Shown in pieces: positions 47,769-59,778 of a stretch of 64,000 nucleotides of DNA. Numbering within the stretch: the first letter of the stretch is position 1; each line of letters opens with the position of its first letter. The stretch is from Episyrphus balteatus. Lineage: Eukaryota; Arthropoda; Insecta; Diptera; Syrphidae. The stretch spans positions 98,765,120 through 98,829,119 of the forward strand of contig NC_079136.1 in the NCBI RefSeq assembly GCF_945859705.1, in the 5' to 3' direction. The notes beneath the pieces are model-generated. The model saw only the letters and a program-made list of their open reading frames with translations, had not been told where the DNA came from and did no database searches. The translations under genes were made by a program, and so were the position numbers.

Positions 47769-49749
47769 CACAAATTATTATTATTGGTATATTCATGCAA
47801 ACAAGAACGATTTCTATTTGGCTGGGTTAGGACAAATGTAAAAAATAAAAATTGCATCTTTACAATCATATTTTAATTTAAAAGCAAAATTTAAAATTAT
47901 TGAAACAAAAATGCTTGAACCAATACTCGCTAGCAAGTATAAAAAGAACAAACCTTGTACCTACCTAAATACAAATAAAGAAGTTCCTCGTTATCACATT
48001 GTCTTTGATAATACAAAATCGATAGACAGACTTTGATTTTTGATATTAAAATTGATACCTTCATTTTATTTTCTAATTTTCCAACTGTTGCGCAAGAAAT
48101 AAAGAAGCAAAAAATTGCAATTTCGAATGACTCAGATTGGAAGTTACATTTACATTAATGTAAAAAAATTCTCATGGAATTCTTACTGAAGCAGACTCTT
48201 TATAAATGAATTTTAATGAAACCGTAAGTATTTTGAAAAATCAGCAAGTCGTAAATGACTCGAGAAGCATAGTGTCGTAACTCTTAAGAACTTCGAACGT
48301 CTACAATCTTAATAGTGAGATATGAAATTACAAAATATACAAGATTTTCAAAGCTTTAACTTTACAAAAGAATCTTTAATATCAATTTAAATAACTCGTT
48401 TTATCATTGTCTTGTTATTTTCAGGTTTAAGCTTTATAGGAACTCAAGAAACGTGCGACACATAATTTAATTATTAAACTAACAAATAATGTGCCACCGG
48501 TTTTAAATTATTTCAAAATACAGCAATTCTATGAGATACCAAGACGAAAAGACGATTTGATATCTTATCACTGCAACCTCACAAATTTAAATAAAAATAA
48601 AAATGTTTGTTTACTAAACGGAAATCATTAGCATTTAGGTATTGCAAAACCAAACATAAATAAATCATAAAAAAAAGCAAAAAAAAACATGAGATTATGA
48701 ATAAATTTTTGGATGAGACACAGTCAAGTCTTTATATTTTAAAAATCAAATAATACTTTTGATAAATCAAGGTTATGAACTATATTCTGGATATATTACC
48801 AATTGAATCAACAATTTAAAGTCAATAATAAATTATTTTGTCAGAATTTATAAAAAAGAAAAACAAATACAAAATTATACCTCCATCTCTCCAAAATACT
48901 GCGGTATGCATGTTGAATTTTTAGATTAGATCTTCGTTTTTTTTTTTATTTGATAAATTCAACTTATAATCGAATAAATTTAAATGAAAAATATCAAATT
49001 TTCATTTAATTATTGAATGTTGAGTAAAACAACGTTAAATAGTAAAGAATTTTACTATTATTTTGTTTTGAAAAATTTAATTGATTGGCACAATGAAAAA
49101 AAAAAATTAGCTATCAGCAGAGCGCAATGACAACGTTTTGACAGCAGCAAGTGCTTTTTTTTTCTTTTGATAATTCTGTTTGTTTTCCAGTAGATAAGTT
49201 TAGCATGAGTGGGAAAGAGGAAGATATATTAGTCTGGCTGGAATGACGATGTCAACTGGAATGTAAAAAGAGCTTTTTTTCTACAGGGATGATGTAAGCG
49301 AATTAAAGTCAGAGATGTTTTGAGGAAATTTTTTAAATAAATAGAGCTTTTTGTTTATGTTTTTTATCCGATTTTGTTTTTATCCATCTTTTTTCTGTAT
49401 TCATTGCGGATAATTAATAACCAAACGCAATACTTAAATTTTTATATGGCGAAGTACTCATGAGTATTTTAGATAATTCTAGGAATTTTCAAAAGAAGAA
49501 ACATATAAGAAAATCGCTCTTTTTTGGGCAGTAGAGCATGTTTGTAAATTAGGGTAATTTCCGAAAATCGGTAGCGGGAACCCTACAAAATGATGAGTAT
49601 TTATAGGTTTTCAGATAGATAGTTCGAAAAACGATCTTTTTCTTTTTTTTCTTCTAATTTTGGTTTTATAGATTGTTGAAAATATAAACAAAAAAATATA
49701 TGGGTCGGTTCCCATAAGAACGTGTGTATTTTCTCTAACTGTCAGTTGA

Positions 49750-49870
49750 TAACTTTGACGTAACGCACTCAACGGATTCCATGGATTGGCATCTTTACAC
49801 CTTTCTATCCCATCCTTCAACTTCAATAAATTGATTGACAAAACGCACGCAACGGATTCTATGAGTTGAG
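49750..49870. repeat. short tandem duplication
   Basis: aacgcactcaacggattcca at 49761 and aacgcacgcaacggattcta at 49842 are near-identical blocks 81 bases apart, each followed by tgg/gag and attg/ttga words. It makes a chance 96-codon ORF on the minus strand. Confidence 0.45.
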
Positions 49871-49907
49871 TAGGGCCCTTAAATGAGATAATTTCGTACA
49901 ATGTTTA

Positions 49908-50427
49908 AAGCAGAAACACAATCACTCTTTGCCGTAATATTTAATAATTTATTGGGCCAAATGTGAGTAAAAGAATAAATTATTACAATACTAGGTTTGC
50001 TGTTTTGTTTCTCTACATATATTTTGCACAAAAAACGACATCGAGATATTTTATCTCAAAACAATTTACATATTAAAAACAACAATAATGTAATGATGTG
50101 GTAGACTGAGTTTTATTGTTAGTTCTCTTTAAAAAAAAATTTATTGTTTTTGCTTTTATAACTATAGGATTAAAGAATAAACAAATAGTTATGTATTTTT
50201 CAACACATAACACATTAATATCATTTTCTTCATTTTTATACATTCAAATGAATATTTAGACTTGGCCCAGTAATTTTGTGAGTGATTCTGTTTTTTTTTT
50301 TTTTTATTTGACAGCAGATTTTATGTTTCAATCGGCTCTTAAAAGTCAAAGTGACAGAAGCGCGATTTGAGGATTTCTCAACGTAACGCGACGACGCATC
50401 TGGCAAAGCGTGATTGTGTTTCTGCTT
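49908..50427. mobile_element. 520-bp inverted-repeat element, TTA target duplication
   Basis: AAGCAGAAACACAATCAC and the inverse GTGATTGTGTTTCTGCTT lie at the ends, with cttTGCC / GGCaaag extending the match to about 27 bp. TTA is present directly outside each end (49905-49907, 50428-50430). A 3-bp TTA duplication would suit a Harbinger-like origin, which is tentative. Internal gggccaaatgtgagt and cttggcccag are a further loose inverted pair. Confidence 0.65.
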
Positions 50428-51319
50428 TTAATTTCGAACGTCAAGTCGTATAGGAAATTTTTGCACTTTTGCGGTGCGGTGTCGTTGGGGTAATAAAATT
50501 TACTTTTTCAAAAGTAATGTCAAAGGGATAGCCACCTGTAGCACCATCTAGTGGTCAAAATTGTAAAACAGTTTTCTTATGGTATGAATCTACTCATTTG
50601 CGAAATTTTCTCATTTGGGGTCTAGTGAAAACAAGCTATTAAGCATTTATTAAGTATTCCTTATTAATTATTTATTATTGGCAATAAATATTTATTAAAA
50701 TTTCCAATTTATTATTTTAATTGATAATTTTAAAACCCTACTGTGGGCACAGAATGGGTCTAATCGTGAAATAGCGAAATAAATTAATTTCGATCGTGTA
50801 TTTCCCTCAGAATTTAATTCCATCAGGGAACAAAAAATCTTTACGAAATGACCACTAAATTCCCCTTGAAAATTGACTGTCGATACCAATAAATTCCGAA
50901 GTAAACTTTTTATGGCTGACGGTTGTTAGTAAAAAAAAACTTTTTTCCGACCGGTTTTAAACTGGTATAAAAAATCGATTGTAAAAAAAATTGGCATTTA
51001 AGTTCGATTTAGTTTTACGACTTATTAACTTATTGACTTGAGAAATTTTATATTCTGAATATAGTGAGGGAGTAAAGTTCCAAAACAATATTAAGCTCAA
51101 AAAAATGTTTAAAACTTGTTTTATTTGTGCATGAAACAGTTTTTATTGACTCAAAATTTTAGTGGTGTAACTCATACGGTTTTTGAAAAGACCGATCCAA
51201 ATTATTTTAGCACTAAGCAAATCTTAAATAGAAATCGTGGTGAAAATAAAAGGTTGATAAGTGATAAGTTGAAAGAATTAACTTTTTTGAGAATTTTTAG
51301 TTTTTTTTTCGAAGTTTAA

Positions 51320-53058
51320 GGGTCAAAATCATGGAGGTGGAAAATTTGATGTCCAGGCCAGGGTTCGAACCTCGGTCATGAAATTTTGGAGCAAATTTGA
51401 AAAAAAAAGTGGAGCAAATGCAAAATTTCCGGAGTAGATTTGAAACAAAAAAAAAATCTTTACCTTTTAGGAACGTTTTTTTAATAAAAAATAAATATAT
51501 GTAAGTCTTAAATTAAAGTCAATTCAATTCATAAAAAAGAACTATTTTGTGATAAATTCACCTTGGACCAAATTATATTGTTTTATTAGCCTCATTAATG
51601 CAAGTGGTGGTTCAAAAATGTGTTTGCAATTCTAAAATAAATACAATTTCGATTTAAAACATTCCAATATGGTTAGCAAAGTTAGTTCAGGAAACAATTT
51701 TTCTGTGTGGAAAAAGTGGAGTAAATCCTGAAAAAGCGGAGCGTTGGAGTAGATTATTTTTTTCCCTCAAAAGTAGAGCAAATTTGCTCCGATCGGAGCA
51801 AGGTTTTAACCCTGGTCCAGGCATTTTTTAAAATCAAAATAACATTTATTTAAAGTTTTTTTTTTCTAATTTACCAATTAAAATAGTAGGCACGCATATA
51901 CGAATATATTTGTTTCGGTTAGAAAAGTTTAAATTTCTTTTTTATTCCATTTTATATACCTAAAAACAGCGTTCCCGGACATGTCCATAACTCAAAAACT
52001 GATATTCAAATGACTTAAAAACACATTAAAGTCAATTATTTTTAAGTATTTCTTTTCTAAATACTACATATAAACAATACTTTTTATAAATTGGTACCTA
52101 CATCTCTTACAAAAAAATTAAGTTTTTTGTTTTTTTATACATTAATAAAAGTTGTCCCAAGAAAAATGACGCATAAAAGCAACATTTCTTAATGTATCAA
52201 TATTTTAATCATCTAACTTACAAATTGTGCTGCAATCAGTTTTTAAAGTTGATTTTATATAGATTTATCATTCCACGCTTTTTTGTATGAATAAATATAT
52301 AAAATAAATGTAAGAAGCTAGTTTTAGTTTCATTTTTAAGTAGCGTACATCAATTAACCGTCATTCCGGAAAAGCTTGTTTTGGGGTATACTTAGATTGA
52401 AATTTTAATTTTTTAGTGATATTATGATCGAAAATCGAGGCCACTGCAATATAATCTCAAAAATATTTCGTTTAACTTTGTGACATAAAAAATAAAAATA
52501 AATTAAGGTCAAAACGTCATTTTCGGGAACGTCATTTCCGGGAACGCTCTTAGAATCTGAATAAATAATGTAGTCTAACACTCATAATTTAGCATTTTTT
52601 GGGTATTTTTACTTAGTAGTCTATCTAAGTATGGCTGTAATATACACTTTTATCAAAAAAGTTACAAGAAAACAAAAGAAAAAATTACTTAAGTGTTTCG
52701 GACGTACATAAAAGCATTTTTTTGTAGAAATCGGTCTCTGTCCCAAGAAATAAAGTTATATTTCATTTATTTATGACCTACTACCTTAATATAATAGTAT
52801 ATCATTCACATTGATACTATTTCTAGACCCCTAAAGTCGTTTTGAAGAGATTACCATCATTTCCGGGAACGTTTTTCTAGTACTAATTTTTGGGGTTTCG
52901 CGGTAAATTGAAAAATATACATTTTTGTGCTCTGCCCGTTCATGAACCGACAAATTATGGCTAAAGCGAACATTTGAGCATGAAATTTTTATCATAAAAC
53001 AAAGTTGATTTTTTAAGAATTCGGTCATCGAAATTTCCCACCTCCATGATTTTGACCC
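51320..53058. mobile_element. 1.74-kb TTAA-flanked (piggyBac-like) element
   Basis: The ends are GGGTCAAAATCATGGAGGTG and its exact inverse, with the match running on to over 30 bp. TTAA sits directly outside at 51316-51319 and 53059-53062, the target choice of piggyBac-type transposases. No transposase frame remains. Motifs like ttccgggaacg recur inside (about 51970, 52520, 52537, 52858). About 464 bp of its length is a later hAT insertion plus target duplication. Confidence 0.8.
51359..51814. mobile_element. 456-bp non-autonomous hAT element nested in the TTAA element
   Basis: The ends CAGGGTTCGAACC and GGTTTTAACCCTG are inverted with two mismatches, and CAGGG is the usual hAT terminus. 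The 8-bp duplication GTCCAGGC is exact at 51351-51358 and 51815-51822. Inside, gctccgatcggagc and ggagcaaat repeat subterminally. No coding capacity. Confidence 0.85.
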
Positions 53059-54461
53059 TTAAACGAGCTAAATTTTATCTGAGCATCTTATCGATAATTT
53101 GTACGGGAGCTAAAATTTAGATCGGATCTGCGTACTAGGCTTAAAACTTTTCATGATCATTTTCCTTCCTATGATTGAAACAAGGGAAAAATTCCAAAGG
53201 AAATTTGTACTCACTATAGCCCCTAATGTTTCCATACCATATGTATCGATAAAACCATGTAATTATATTTAACAAAATTCGGTAAAAGCTGATAGTTTTT
53301 TTTTAGGAAAATAAAGACTAAGAACAAATGGTTTTCCAGTTTTTACGTAAAGAAAAATTAACATTGATTTAATGACATTGGCGTCTATTTTGTAGTGGAT
53401 AAATACATTAAAAACTAAATATGTTAAAGATATTTGCCAATTGCAAAATGTTATATCAAAACTTTTATCCTATTTTGAAGTAAACTTATTTCAAACTATG
53501 TAGGTATCTGTAATTTATAGATATTTAGAAACCATGTCCCTACACTACAGATAAATGAGATGAACCGGCTCTTAAAAAGCGTTCAATGTTCAAATTCAAT
53601 CCCATCGAAAACTTCACATTTGGATGTCAAAAAATTTTAAACGTCAAACAAAAACCTGTAAATTTGTGGTGTGAACGCTTTTCGGGTTTTTGAAAACTTT
53701 TTGCCATAAACCGCGTTTTTGGGTTTGGTGTGAAAAGGCTATAAGAATCCATGAAACGGACTTCCTTCAGAACAAATCTTAAATAAAAAAAATACAACAA
53801 AGGCGACTTTACAAAATCCCGAAGTTCGGGGTTTGGTCACTTATGAAATGGCAAATTTGATTTGGTTTTTTTTTCGAGCAATAGTGCGTTTTCGAGTTTG
53901 AGACTTAAATTAAGAATTTGTAGTCCGAATCGACTAAAAAAAATCATAAAAACAAAAGAAAGTACGTATACACCTTGGTGACCAATTTGGTAGTTTTTCT
54001 AAATCTATACTTTCACTATCCTTAAGAAGATAATTAACCGGCAAGACAAACAAAAAATATGAGGCACCCTGTCGTGCAAATGGAATTCGTTTTTAATTCT
54101 CAAGTTCAGTTTCGTTCAATTGTTTTTGATCAGGAAGCAGGATAATGACAACTAATTTGCGAAAACTTGGCTTGACCATGACACCAAGTTGGCTGAATCG
54201 GTCTTTTCCTTTTGGAACACCAATCTCAGAAGACTTCTCTTTCAAAAAGGAATTTCTTAAAGGCTTGATTAAATATAATATTTGAGTAAGTAAGTATATT
54301 TGGACTGGGCATCAGGCTTAGTGAAGTCACGTGCTAAGAGTGAACGAGACCACTCATAAGTTGAATGAATATTGAATAGTATAATATTGTGATGGATATA
54401 ATGCTTATAAGCCTATTCGCCTCTTAACTTATGTTATGAGGGCCTAAAAATACTGGCTTAA

Positions 54462-54680
54462 CCCTTAACTATAGTGGTGGGTCCAGGGGACCCACATCTA
54501 CTTTTAAAAAGTTAATAAAAACCGTTTAAAATGAATTTTCTCTTTTTTTCTTTTTTTTCTTTACTTCTTCTAAAATTGTTATCTTTTAATGCTTAAAAAA
54601 AAAATTATTAAAAAAATTCAATTTTGTATTTTATTTTATCAATTCAAAACACCACAAATTTTCACCACTATAGTTAAGGG
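54462..54680. mobile_element. 219-bp TTAA MITE with CCC ends (piggyBac type)
   Basis: TTAA at 54458-54461 and 54681-54684 borders perfect inverted ends CCCTTAACTATAGTGGTG and CACCACTATAGTTAAGGG. Both the TTAA site and the CCC start are piggyBac traits. A subterminal palindrome (gtgggtccaggggacccac) lies just inside the left end. The interior is A/T-rich and non-coding. Confidence 0.85.
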
Positions 54681-54787
54681 TTAAGCAATAAATATGTTGT
54701 ATTTCTATAAAAAGTCATAGCGAAAACTCATATTCACATCCTAACATCTTACACTCATTAAATAAGAATATTATAATACAAACATAC

Positions 54788-55087
54788 CCTTTTCTTCATT
54801 GGTCTCTTCTGTTGATAATTTTCTTTCCACTGGACTGGATTTTCCGGATACACTTGATTCTTTTTCATCTCCTGTTCCGGAACCAATCGATATGTCATCT
54901 TTAGCATTTTTATCTGGCACCAATAATTGCTGTCCTGGATATACAAATGAACTATTCAAACGATTTAAATGTGTCAATTCAGAAGGCGTTGTGTCAAAAC
55001 GAGCAGCAACCGATGTCAATGTGTCACGATTGCCAACCGTATATGTAACTGTCGGTATAGATGGTAGCGATGATTTTTTTCGTTCAT
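54788..55087 (-). CDS. mtd: mtd exon encoding the LysM domain
   Basis: This 300-base exon starts after aattttaattttag and ends at G/GTATGT in phase 1. It encodes ERKKSSLPSIPTVTYTVGNR followed by a complete LysM fold of about 45 residues, visible residues 49-93 counted from the 59.8-kb exon. The key features are YTVGNRDTLTSVAARFDTTP, then ELTHLNRLN, then PGQQLLVPD. The spacing and the D-T-L and F-D-T-T-P positions match the single LysM of OXR1 and NCOA7. In this family LysM is intracellular and not thought to act on cell wall. The tail after LysM is acidic and Ser-rich (SIGSGTGDEKESSVS). A 106-codon plus-strand ORF over the exon is only its antisense shadow. Confidence 0.95.
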
Positions 55088-55197
55088 CTAAAATTAAAAT
55101 TAAGAAATTCATTTCATAATAAATAATAAAAAAAAAAAATACATCAATAAAAGTATACATAAATATCACTTTTTTAAGGAATAATAAGCCAATAAAC

Positions 55198-55333
55198 CTT
55201 TTACGGTCTGTACAAATGGAACAAATTCGTCGAAAGCAGACGTGATGTCATCGACATTGTAAACATCGTTTTTGTATACAAACACTAGGAACTCAAAATC
55301 TGTTTGATGTCGATAGATTTCAATGTTTTCCAT
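55198..55333 (-). CDS. mtd: candidate alternative first exon of mtd long isoform
   Basis: An ATG at 55333 opens a frame beginning MENIEIYRHQTDFEFLVF and continuing through KNDVYNVDDI and TSAFDEFVPF to VQTVK. Left unspliced it stops after 55 codons at about 55170. At 55198 it meets a donor AAAG/GTTTAT after 45 codons plus one base, exactly the phase needed for the LysM exon acceptor at 55087, which has a long T-rich tract. The intron would be 110 nt, and the join would read VK-D-ERKKSS. The sequence upstream on the minus strand, about 55440-55640, is richer in G+C than its surroundings and could be a 5' UTR and promoter. I do not recognise the peptide. The donor is weaker than the others, and a stand-alone 55-residue protein is the alternative. 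Confidence 0.5.
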
Positions 55334-55439
55334 ACTTTTTTTTCCTTTAGTTTTTATTCGAGATCACAATTTCAAAACAAACTGTCACTTCTTATTAATT
55401 TGTCTGAACTTTACTCCATAGAAAATGGATTATAAATGA

Positions 55440-55640
55440 CGCTTCGATCGTAAGCTCAAGATTCGACACCCACAGTACAAATCTTTGTGGTCAAGAATTG
55501 CTTTCGTTTATTTTTTTGGAAACATTTGCAACGTCAGCTCTCTCGACCGGCATTCTGGTGACTTGTTAAGATTTTGTTTAAAATTTTCGCTCAAGCCGTA
55601 TAGCTGTGAGTGTTTTGTCCAGAAGCCAGAGCTTACTAAA
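55440..55640 (-). promoter_or_regulatory. candidate promoter / 5' leader of the 55.3-kb first exon
   Basis: The region upstream of the ATG at 55333 on the minus strand is less A+T-rich than neighbouring intron (ctctcgaccggcattctgg, caagccgtatagctgtgag). It would supply the leader and promoter of the candidate alternative start. No core promoter motif is convincing. Confidence 0.25.
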
Positions 55641-56544
55641 TAAATATACTTTGGTATATTGCTACACTCGACTCAATATTGCAGTTTTTTTTTATCATAA
55701 ACAAAAATAAAATACCAAACCATTGATAACATACCAAGTCAAGATAAGTATAGTTCTTGAGAAAAAACGTCACGAAAGTTGAAGAGTATTACAGAAGAAG
55801 TATAGTACAGTTAGTAGCATTTTGTTTTCTTGAAATTGTTATGAATTTGTTGGAATATGTTTATGAAATCGGGATTCCGAATCTGAAGGTATTTTCATGA
55901 AATATTCTTTTCTTTTAAAAATAATGAGACTGCCGTACTAGAAATGTTGCTTCTATAATGCTTTACAAAACTAACAGTAGCATCTGTAAGGCTTTATAGA
56001 ACATTGTTTGTCGGGTAAGCCTGGATGATACTCTCCCAGCGCTCATAACTTTAGAGGCTTTAAAATTAAGTTTTCGGAGTGAGCGATCATAGTTTAAGAG
56101 TGGATAACCAAACACCCAACAAATTCTCCACAGGGGTTTCAAAAGCTTGATTTTACATTCAAAGATGCTTAGAAAAACGGTATAAACCATCATGCATGTT
56201 TTTTTTTTGCGTTTCATTAAAACAAGCATAACTAACAAGCACGAAAAATTAAATATAACTCAAAAACTTCATACAAATGTCCTGGCAGAAACTCTGATGA
56301 TCCTAGGAAAATGATTTATACCTTTTTGAAAACGGTGTTTAATGCAGACAAGAACCTAATCATTTTTGTTTAAAAATGGGAAAAAGGATCGATCCACAGC
56401 GGTGGCCAAGTTTTTATTTAAAATTAGATTTTTGTTTTCAACATTGAAGCAACTTAATTTTGTTTCAATGCTGTTTTATTATCAAAAACCACTTAATATT
56501 AACGTCGTTCTACTTTGATTTTCAAATTATTGCCACCGCAGTTT

Positions 56545-56996
56545 GGCGGAAATTTTCGGTGCACCACCCACTGGCCATTTCATTTTGTATGAAAAATTCG
56601 CCGCACCATGATACATAATTTTGGATTGTTGAAAAATAAATAAAATTACCGACGAGAAGGAGGTTCGAACCCGAGTATCCCGAGCACTTTCAATTAGAAG
56701 TCCAACGCTTTAACCACTCGACCACCAATTCATGTTTGTAAGAACTGGTAATTTGCTACTTAAGTCAAAATAACTTTGACGACAACCAACATTTTTATAA
56801 GTAGGAGAATAGAATTTTTTTCATTCAAAATGACATGGTGCGGACGTGGTGCAGTCGTGGTGCGGCGGTGGTTCGCCGAATTTTTCATTAAAAATGAAAT
56901 GGTGCGGACGTGGTGCAGTCGTGGTGCGGCAGTGGGGCGCCGAATTTGTCATTCAAAATGAAATAGTGCGGACGTGGTGCAGTCGTCGCGTCGCTT
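56545..56996. repeat. inverted and tandem repeat flanking a tRNA-like sequence
   Basis: On the right, a 64-bp unit (tttttcattcaaaatgacat, ggtgcggacgtggtgcagtc, gtggtgcggcggtggttcgc) is repeated about 2.7 times from 56818. On the left, 56545-56610 carries about one unit in inverse orientation (ccatttcattttgtatgaaa, aattcgccgcacca). Together they bracket the tRNA-like sequence. The unit is not a multiple of three, so the ORFs through it are spurious. Confidence 0.7.
56652..56730 (-). repeat. tRNA-like sequence, probably a tRNA-derived repeat
   Basis: The minus strand reads tggtggtcgagtggttaaag (an A-box-like D arm), ggacttctaattg (an anticodon-loop-like part with TCT) and cgggttcgaacc (a B box). 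The acceptor ends do not pair and the anticodon and T stems are mismatched, so it is not a working tRNA. It is more likely a polymerase-III-derived repeat head. Confidence 0.5.
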
Positions 56997-58854
56997 ACAG
57001 ACAACCAATGTTTTTTTTTTTTTCTATTTTATTTTACGAATCCATAAATGGTCATAAAAGTATGTATCTCTATAATTATATCATTAAAAAAAATTAAATC
57101 ATTGACAGTTAACAGCTATATGGTACATTTATTTTTATTTATTAAACGATAACCAATATATGCTATTAAATGAAACGTAAAAAAAAACCTTCCGGTTCGA
57201 AGGAAAATTCTCCTGCAAATGACAACCAATACAAGTAATTAAAACAAAAATAAAATACTCACAAAAAAAAGATAGATACAGAAAACCAATATTTTTTGTT
57301 ACAGCAAAGAACAAAAATAGTTTTGTTTATTTTTAATTACAATGAACAATGTGCGTTTGACAATCAATTTTCATATGCACGTGAAACTATAGATGTAAAT
57401 AAAAATCTTTCCACGATATACCTACATAAATCTACCTTTATTTGTGTTTTATAAATAAAGAAGAAAAAAAAAACAAAATCATCACGTAGATATTTTTCTA
57501 TCTGTTTGGTGGCGCAGAGAGCGATCAATTGATAGCAATTAATATTCATTTGTAGGATGCAAATGATTTGCCATTAAAAAAGCGTTACCAGCATGCAAAG
57601 TGAACTTTATGTTCCTGTTATGTTGTTTTTTCCATTCTAATCTTTTCTTTACAGGGTGTAATCAGTATAAAGGTATGCAATTTTATCTGAATTTTGTATG
57701 TTCATTTTGTTGGTGAATGTTAACAAAACTGGTAATCTTTGAAAGAATGTTTAAAGAAATTGTATTTCTAATCAAATTTCTAGTTTTTAATTTCCATGAA
57801 AATGGCGTTATTGGAAATGACGCTGCAGGCTGTTTTGTTTTTGTTAGGCAAATACATAACTAAATAATATGTTTCATGAACTGTAAGGAATCATATTTAA
57901 TTTTAACTTCAAAATGTTTAATATAAATACAAGCCTATTACAAGAAATAAAATAATAAAAAGCCTTTCATCCTATTTTTTTTTTAATTCAAAGGAACCAA
58001 ATCCAAAACACCCTGTAGATAATTAATTTTTATTCGCATCGGTTATTCTGTTGAGTAAAAATTTAAATTCTTCTCCTGTAAATATATTCCAATTCGAGGG
58101 TGATTAAATAAATTTTACAATTGGATTTTGGTTCTGAAAATTATTTATTTTATGGTCTGATGGTGTTGATGAAAGAGATTTCATGAATATTTTAGAATTT
58201 TTAGTTTTCGCGTTGGTTGGAATTTTTGTTTGTTTTTACGTTTTTGCATAACTTATAACATTATGTTTACTGTACGAAGGGAATCGATTTATAAAACTAT
58301 GAGGTTTTATCTACCTTATGTCTAGCGTCTAGGTAACCCTAAAAAAATATAAAGGTATCAGAAGATAGTAAAACAATATTGCAATAAGTATACAAAAAAG
58401 ATAACAGTAACTCTTTTCTTCAGAAGTTGTATAATCCCACAACTACCACTGTTTTAATTGTTAAACAATGTTTTTTATTATTAATTGAGATAAGATTAAA
58501 TTACAGAATAAAAGCTTTTATCAGCACTCGTAATGGAAGCTTTTTAGATATTAAATATATGCCCCTAGAAGTATGAAATCGAATGAGTGAAGGTATTTTG
58601 AATTGTTGAAATAAATTGAAATTAATCAACAGAATTGCATATGATAGAAAGATATTTTGAAAAGATGAAAATATTTCTTAGACAAAAATTGGTACGGGAA
58701 AGTTAGATTTTATCATATAGGCTCTGGAAAAAAAATAATAAATGCATTTTGACTTCAGGACTCGGAGAGTTAGGGTGTTTTTTTTTAAACACGTCAAATG
58801 GTGTAATCTCCAAAATATACATGTGTTAGGAGTGGCTTAAATGTTGGTCACAAA

Positions 58855-59410
58855 TATACCATTTTTACTTGCGATATAGGTACTATTATATCAAGTTATG
58901 CATACGTAAAAAAAAAGTTGAGATAATAGAGAATGCGAAAAGTCTCGAAAGTCCGTCTGTCTGTCTGTCATTCTGTCAGGAGGTCTGTCGGTCTATATAA
59001 GGAGCTACAGCCTAAACGGATGGGAAGATCCACTTCAAACTTCTTGTACTGAGGGGTTTTCGGAATTAATTATGTTAGACCAAAAAAAAAGGTACCTGTG
59101 ATATACCAATTTTGGGAAAGTTTAATTTTATCAAAAACGGCTCTTACGATTTTGATCAAAAAATTCAAGTACCTATTAGTTTTTAGACAAGGTCTATCTT
59201 TTCATGAAAAAAGTTTTTTTTTCAAAAATCCTTATTAACGGTACCTCCCATAGAACCGTATTTTAGATTTCGATCTATTTTCCAAATTACCAGTTAAATT
59301 TTAAAGAATTTTTTTATGCAAAAACATTCTTATTGCCTTGATATAAATCAAAAACAAAATTTTGAAAAACCATTAATTCTTTGATTTAAAAAAAAATCGA
59401 AAACGTGACA
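58855..59410. mobile_element. mini-me-like dispersed repeat, copy 2
   Basis: It shares with 1765-2700 the blocks acttgcgatataggtacta, gagaatgc, a gtctgtctgtctgtc array (58951-58970), cagcctaaacg, acttcaaact and cggtacct, in the same order and orientation. It is shorter and more diverged. The ends are approximate. Confidence 0.55.
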
Positions 59411-59778
59411 TATTGAGTACTCAATGCCTTGTTCTGTAACTTTCATCACTCGTGATAAAATTTTTTAATTCATCACATCAAAACAAAACTTTAAATGTTG
59501 AGCAAAGTATTTTTCGCTTGGGCCTAATAATATGACAAGGTATTGTATGTATTTAACTTGTCTAATAAACTTTTGATGAGCTAATATTTTAAATAAAGTT
59601 CAAAACAGGCTAACAAAGTCTGCTTGCAACCGCTTTGAAACTAAATTGCACTTGTTTAGTTTTATAAATTTTGAATGAATTTTAAACTGATTTCTCAACA
59701 TTGGCTTAGTTAATTATAATCAGAATCACTTATTTAAACAAAAAATATTTTCAATAAGTACATGATAGTAATACTTAC

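Larger units (their letters stand above)
44374..54787 (-). other. 10.4-kb mtd intron, transposon-rich
   Basis: The intron between the LysM and GRAM exons holds a hairpin element (45680-45898), a 140-bp tandem repeat (47489-47768), a 520-bp element (49908-50427), a 1.7-kb TTAA element with a hAT insert (51320-53058) and a TTAA MITE (54462-54680). A 32-bp sequence beginning cactgcaacctcacaaattt occurs at 46938 and 48571. No coding exon is evident. Confidence 0.65.
55334..59778 (-). other. mtd intron upstream of the LysM exon
   Basis: A 4.4-kb stretch that would be intron for the main long form. It contains the candidate leader at 55440-55640, a tRNA-like sequence flanked by inverted and tandem repeats (56545-56996) and a second mini-me-like repeat (58855-59410). 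The rest shows no coding signal. Confidence 0.6.

Noticed and set aside
49611..49901. 96-codon minus-strand ORF
   Set aside because: It runs through a short tandem duplication and a low-complexity Lys/Arg tail. No motif is seen.
54799..55119. 106-codon plus-strand ORF
   Set aside because: It is the antisense shadow of the LysM exon.
56652..56730. Functional tRNA-Arg (TCT) gene
   Set aside because: The acceptor ends do not pair, and the anticodon and T stems carry mismatches, so I call it tRNA-like only.
56776..57097. Overlapping plus-strand ORFs with repeated RGAVVVRR-like sequence
   Set aside because: They are made by 64-bp tandem repeats. The unit length is not a multiple of three, so the same repeat is read in different frames.
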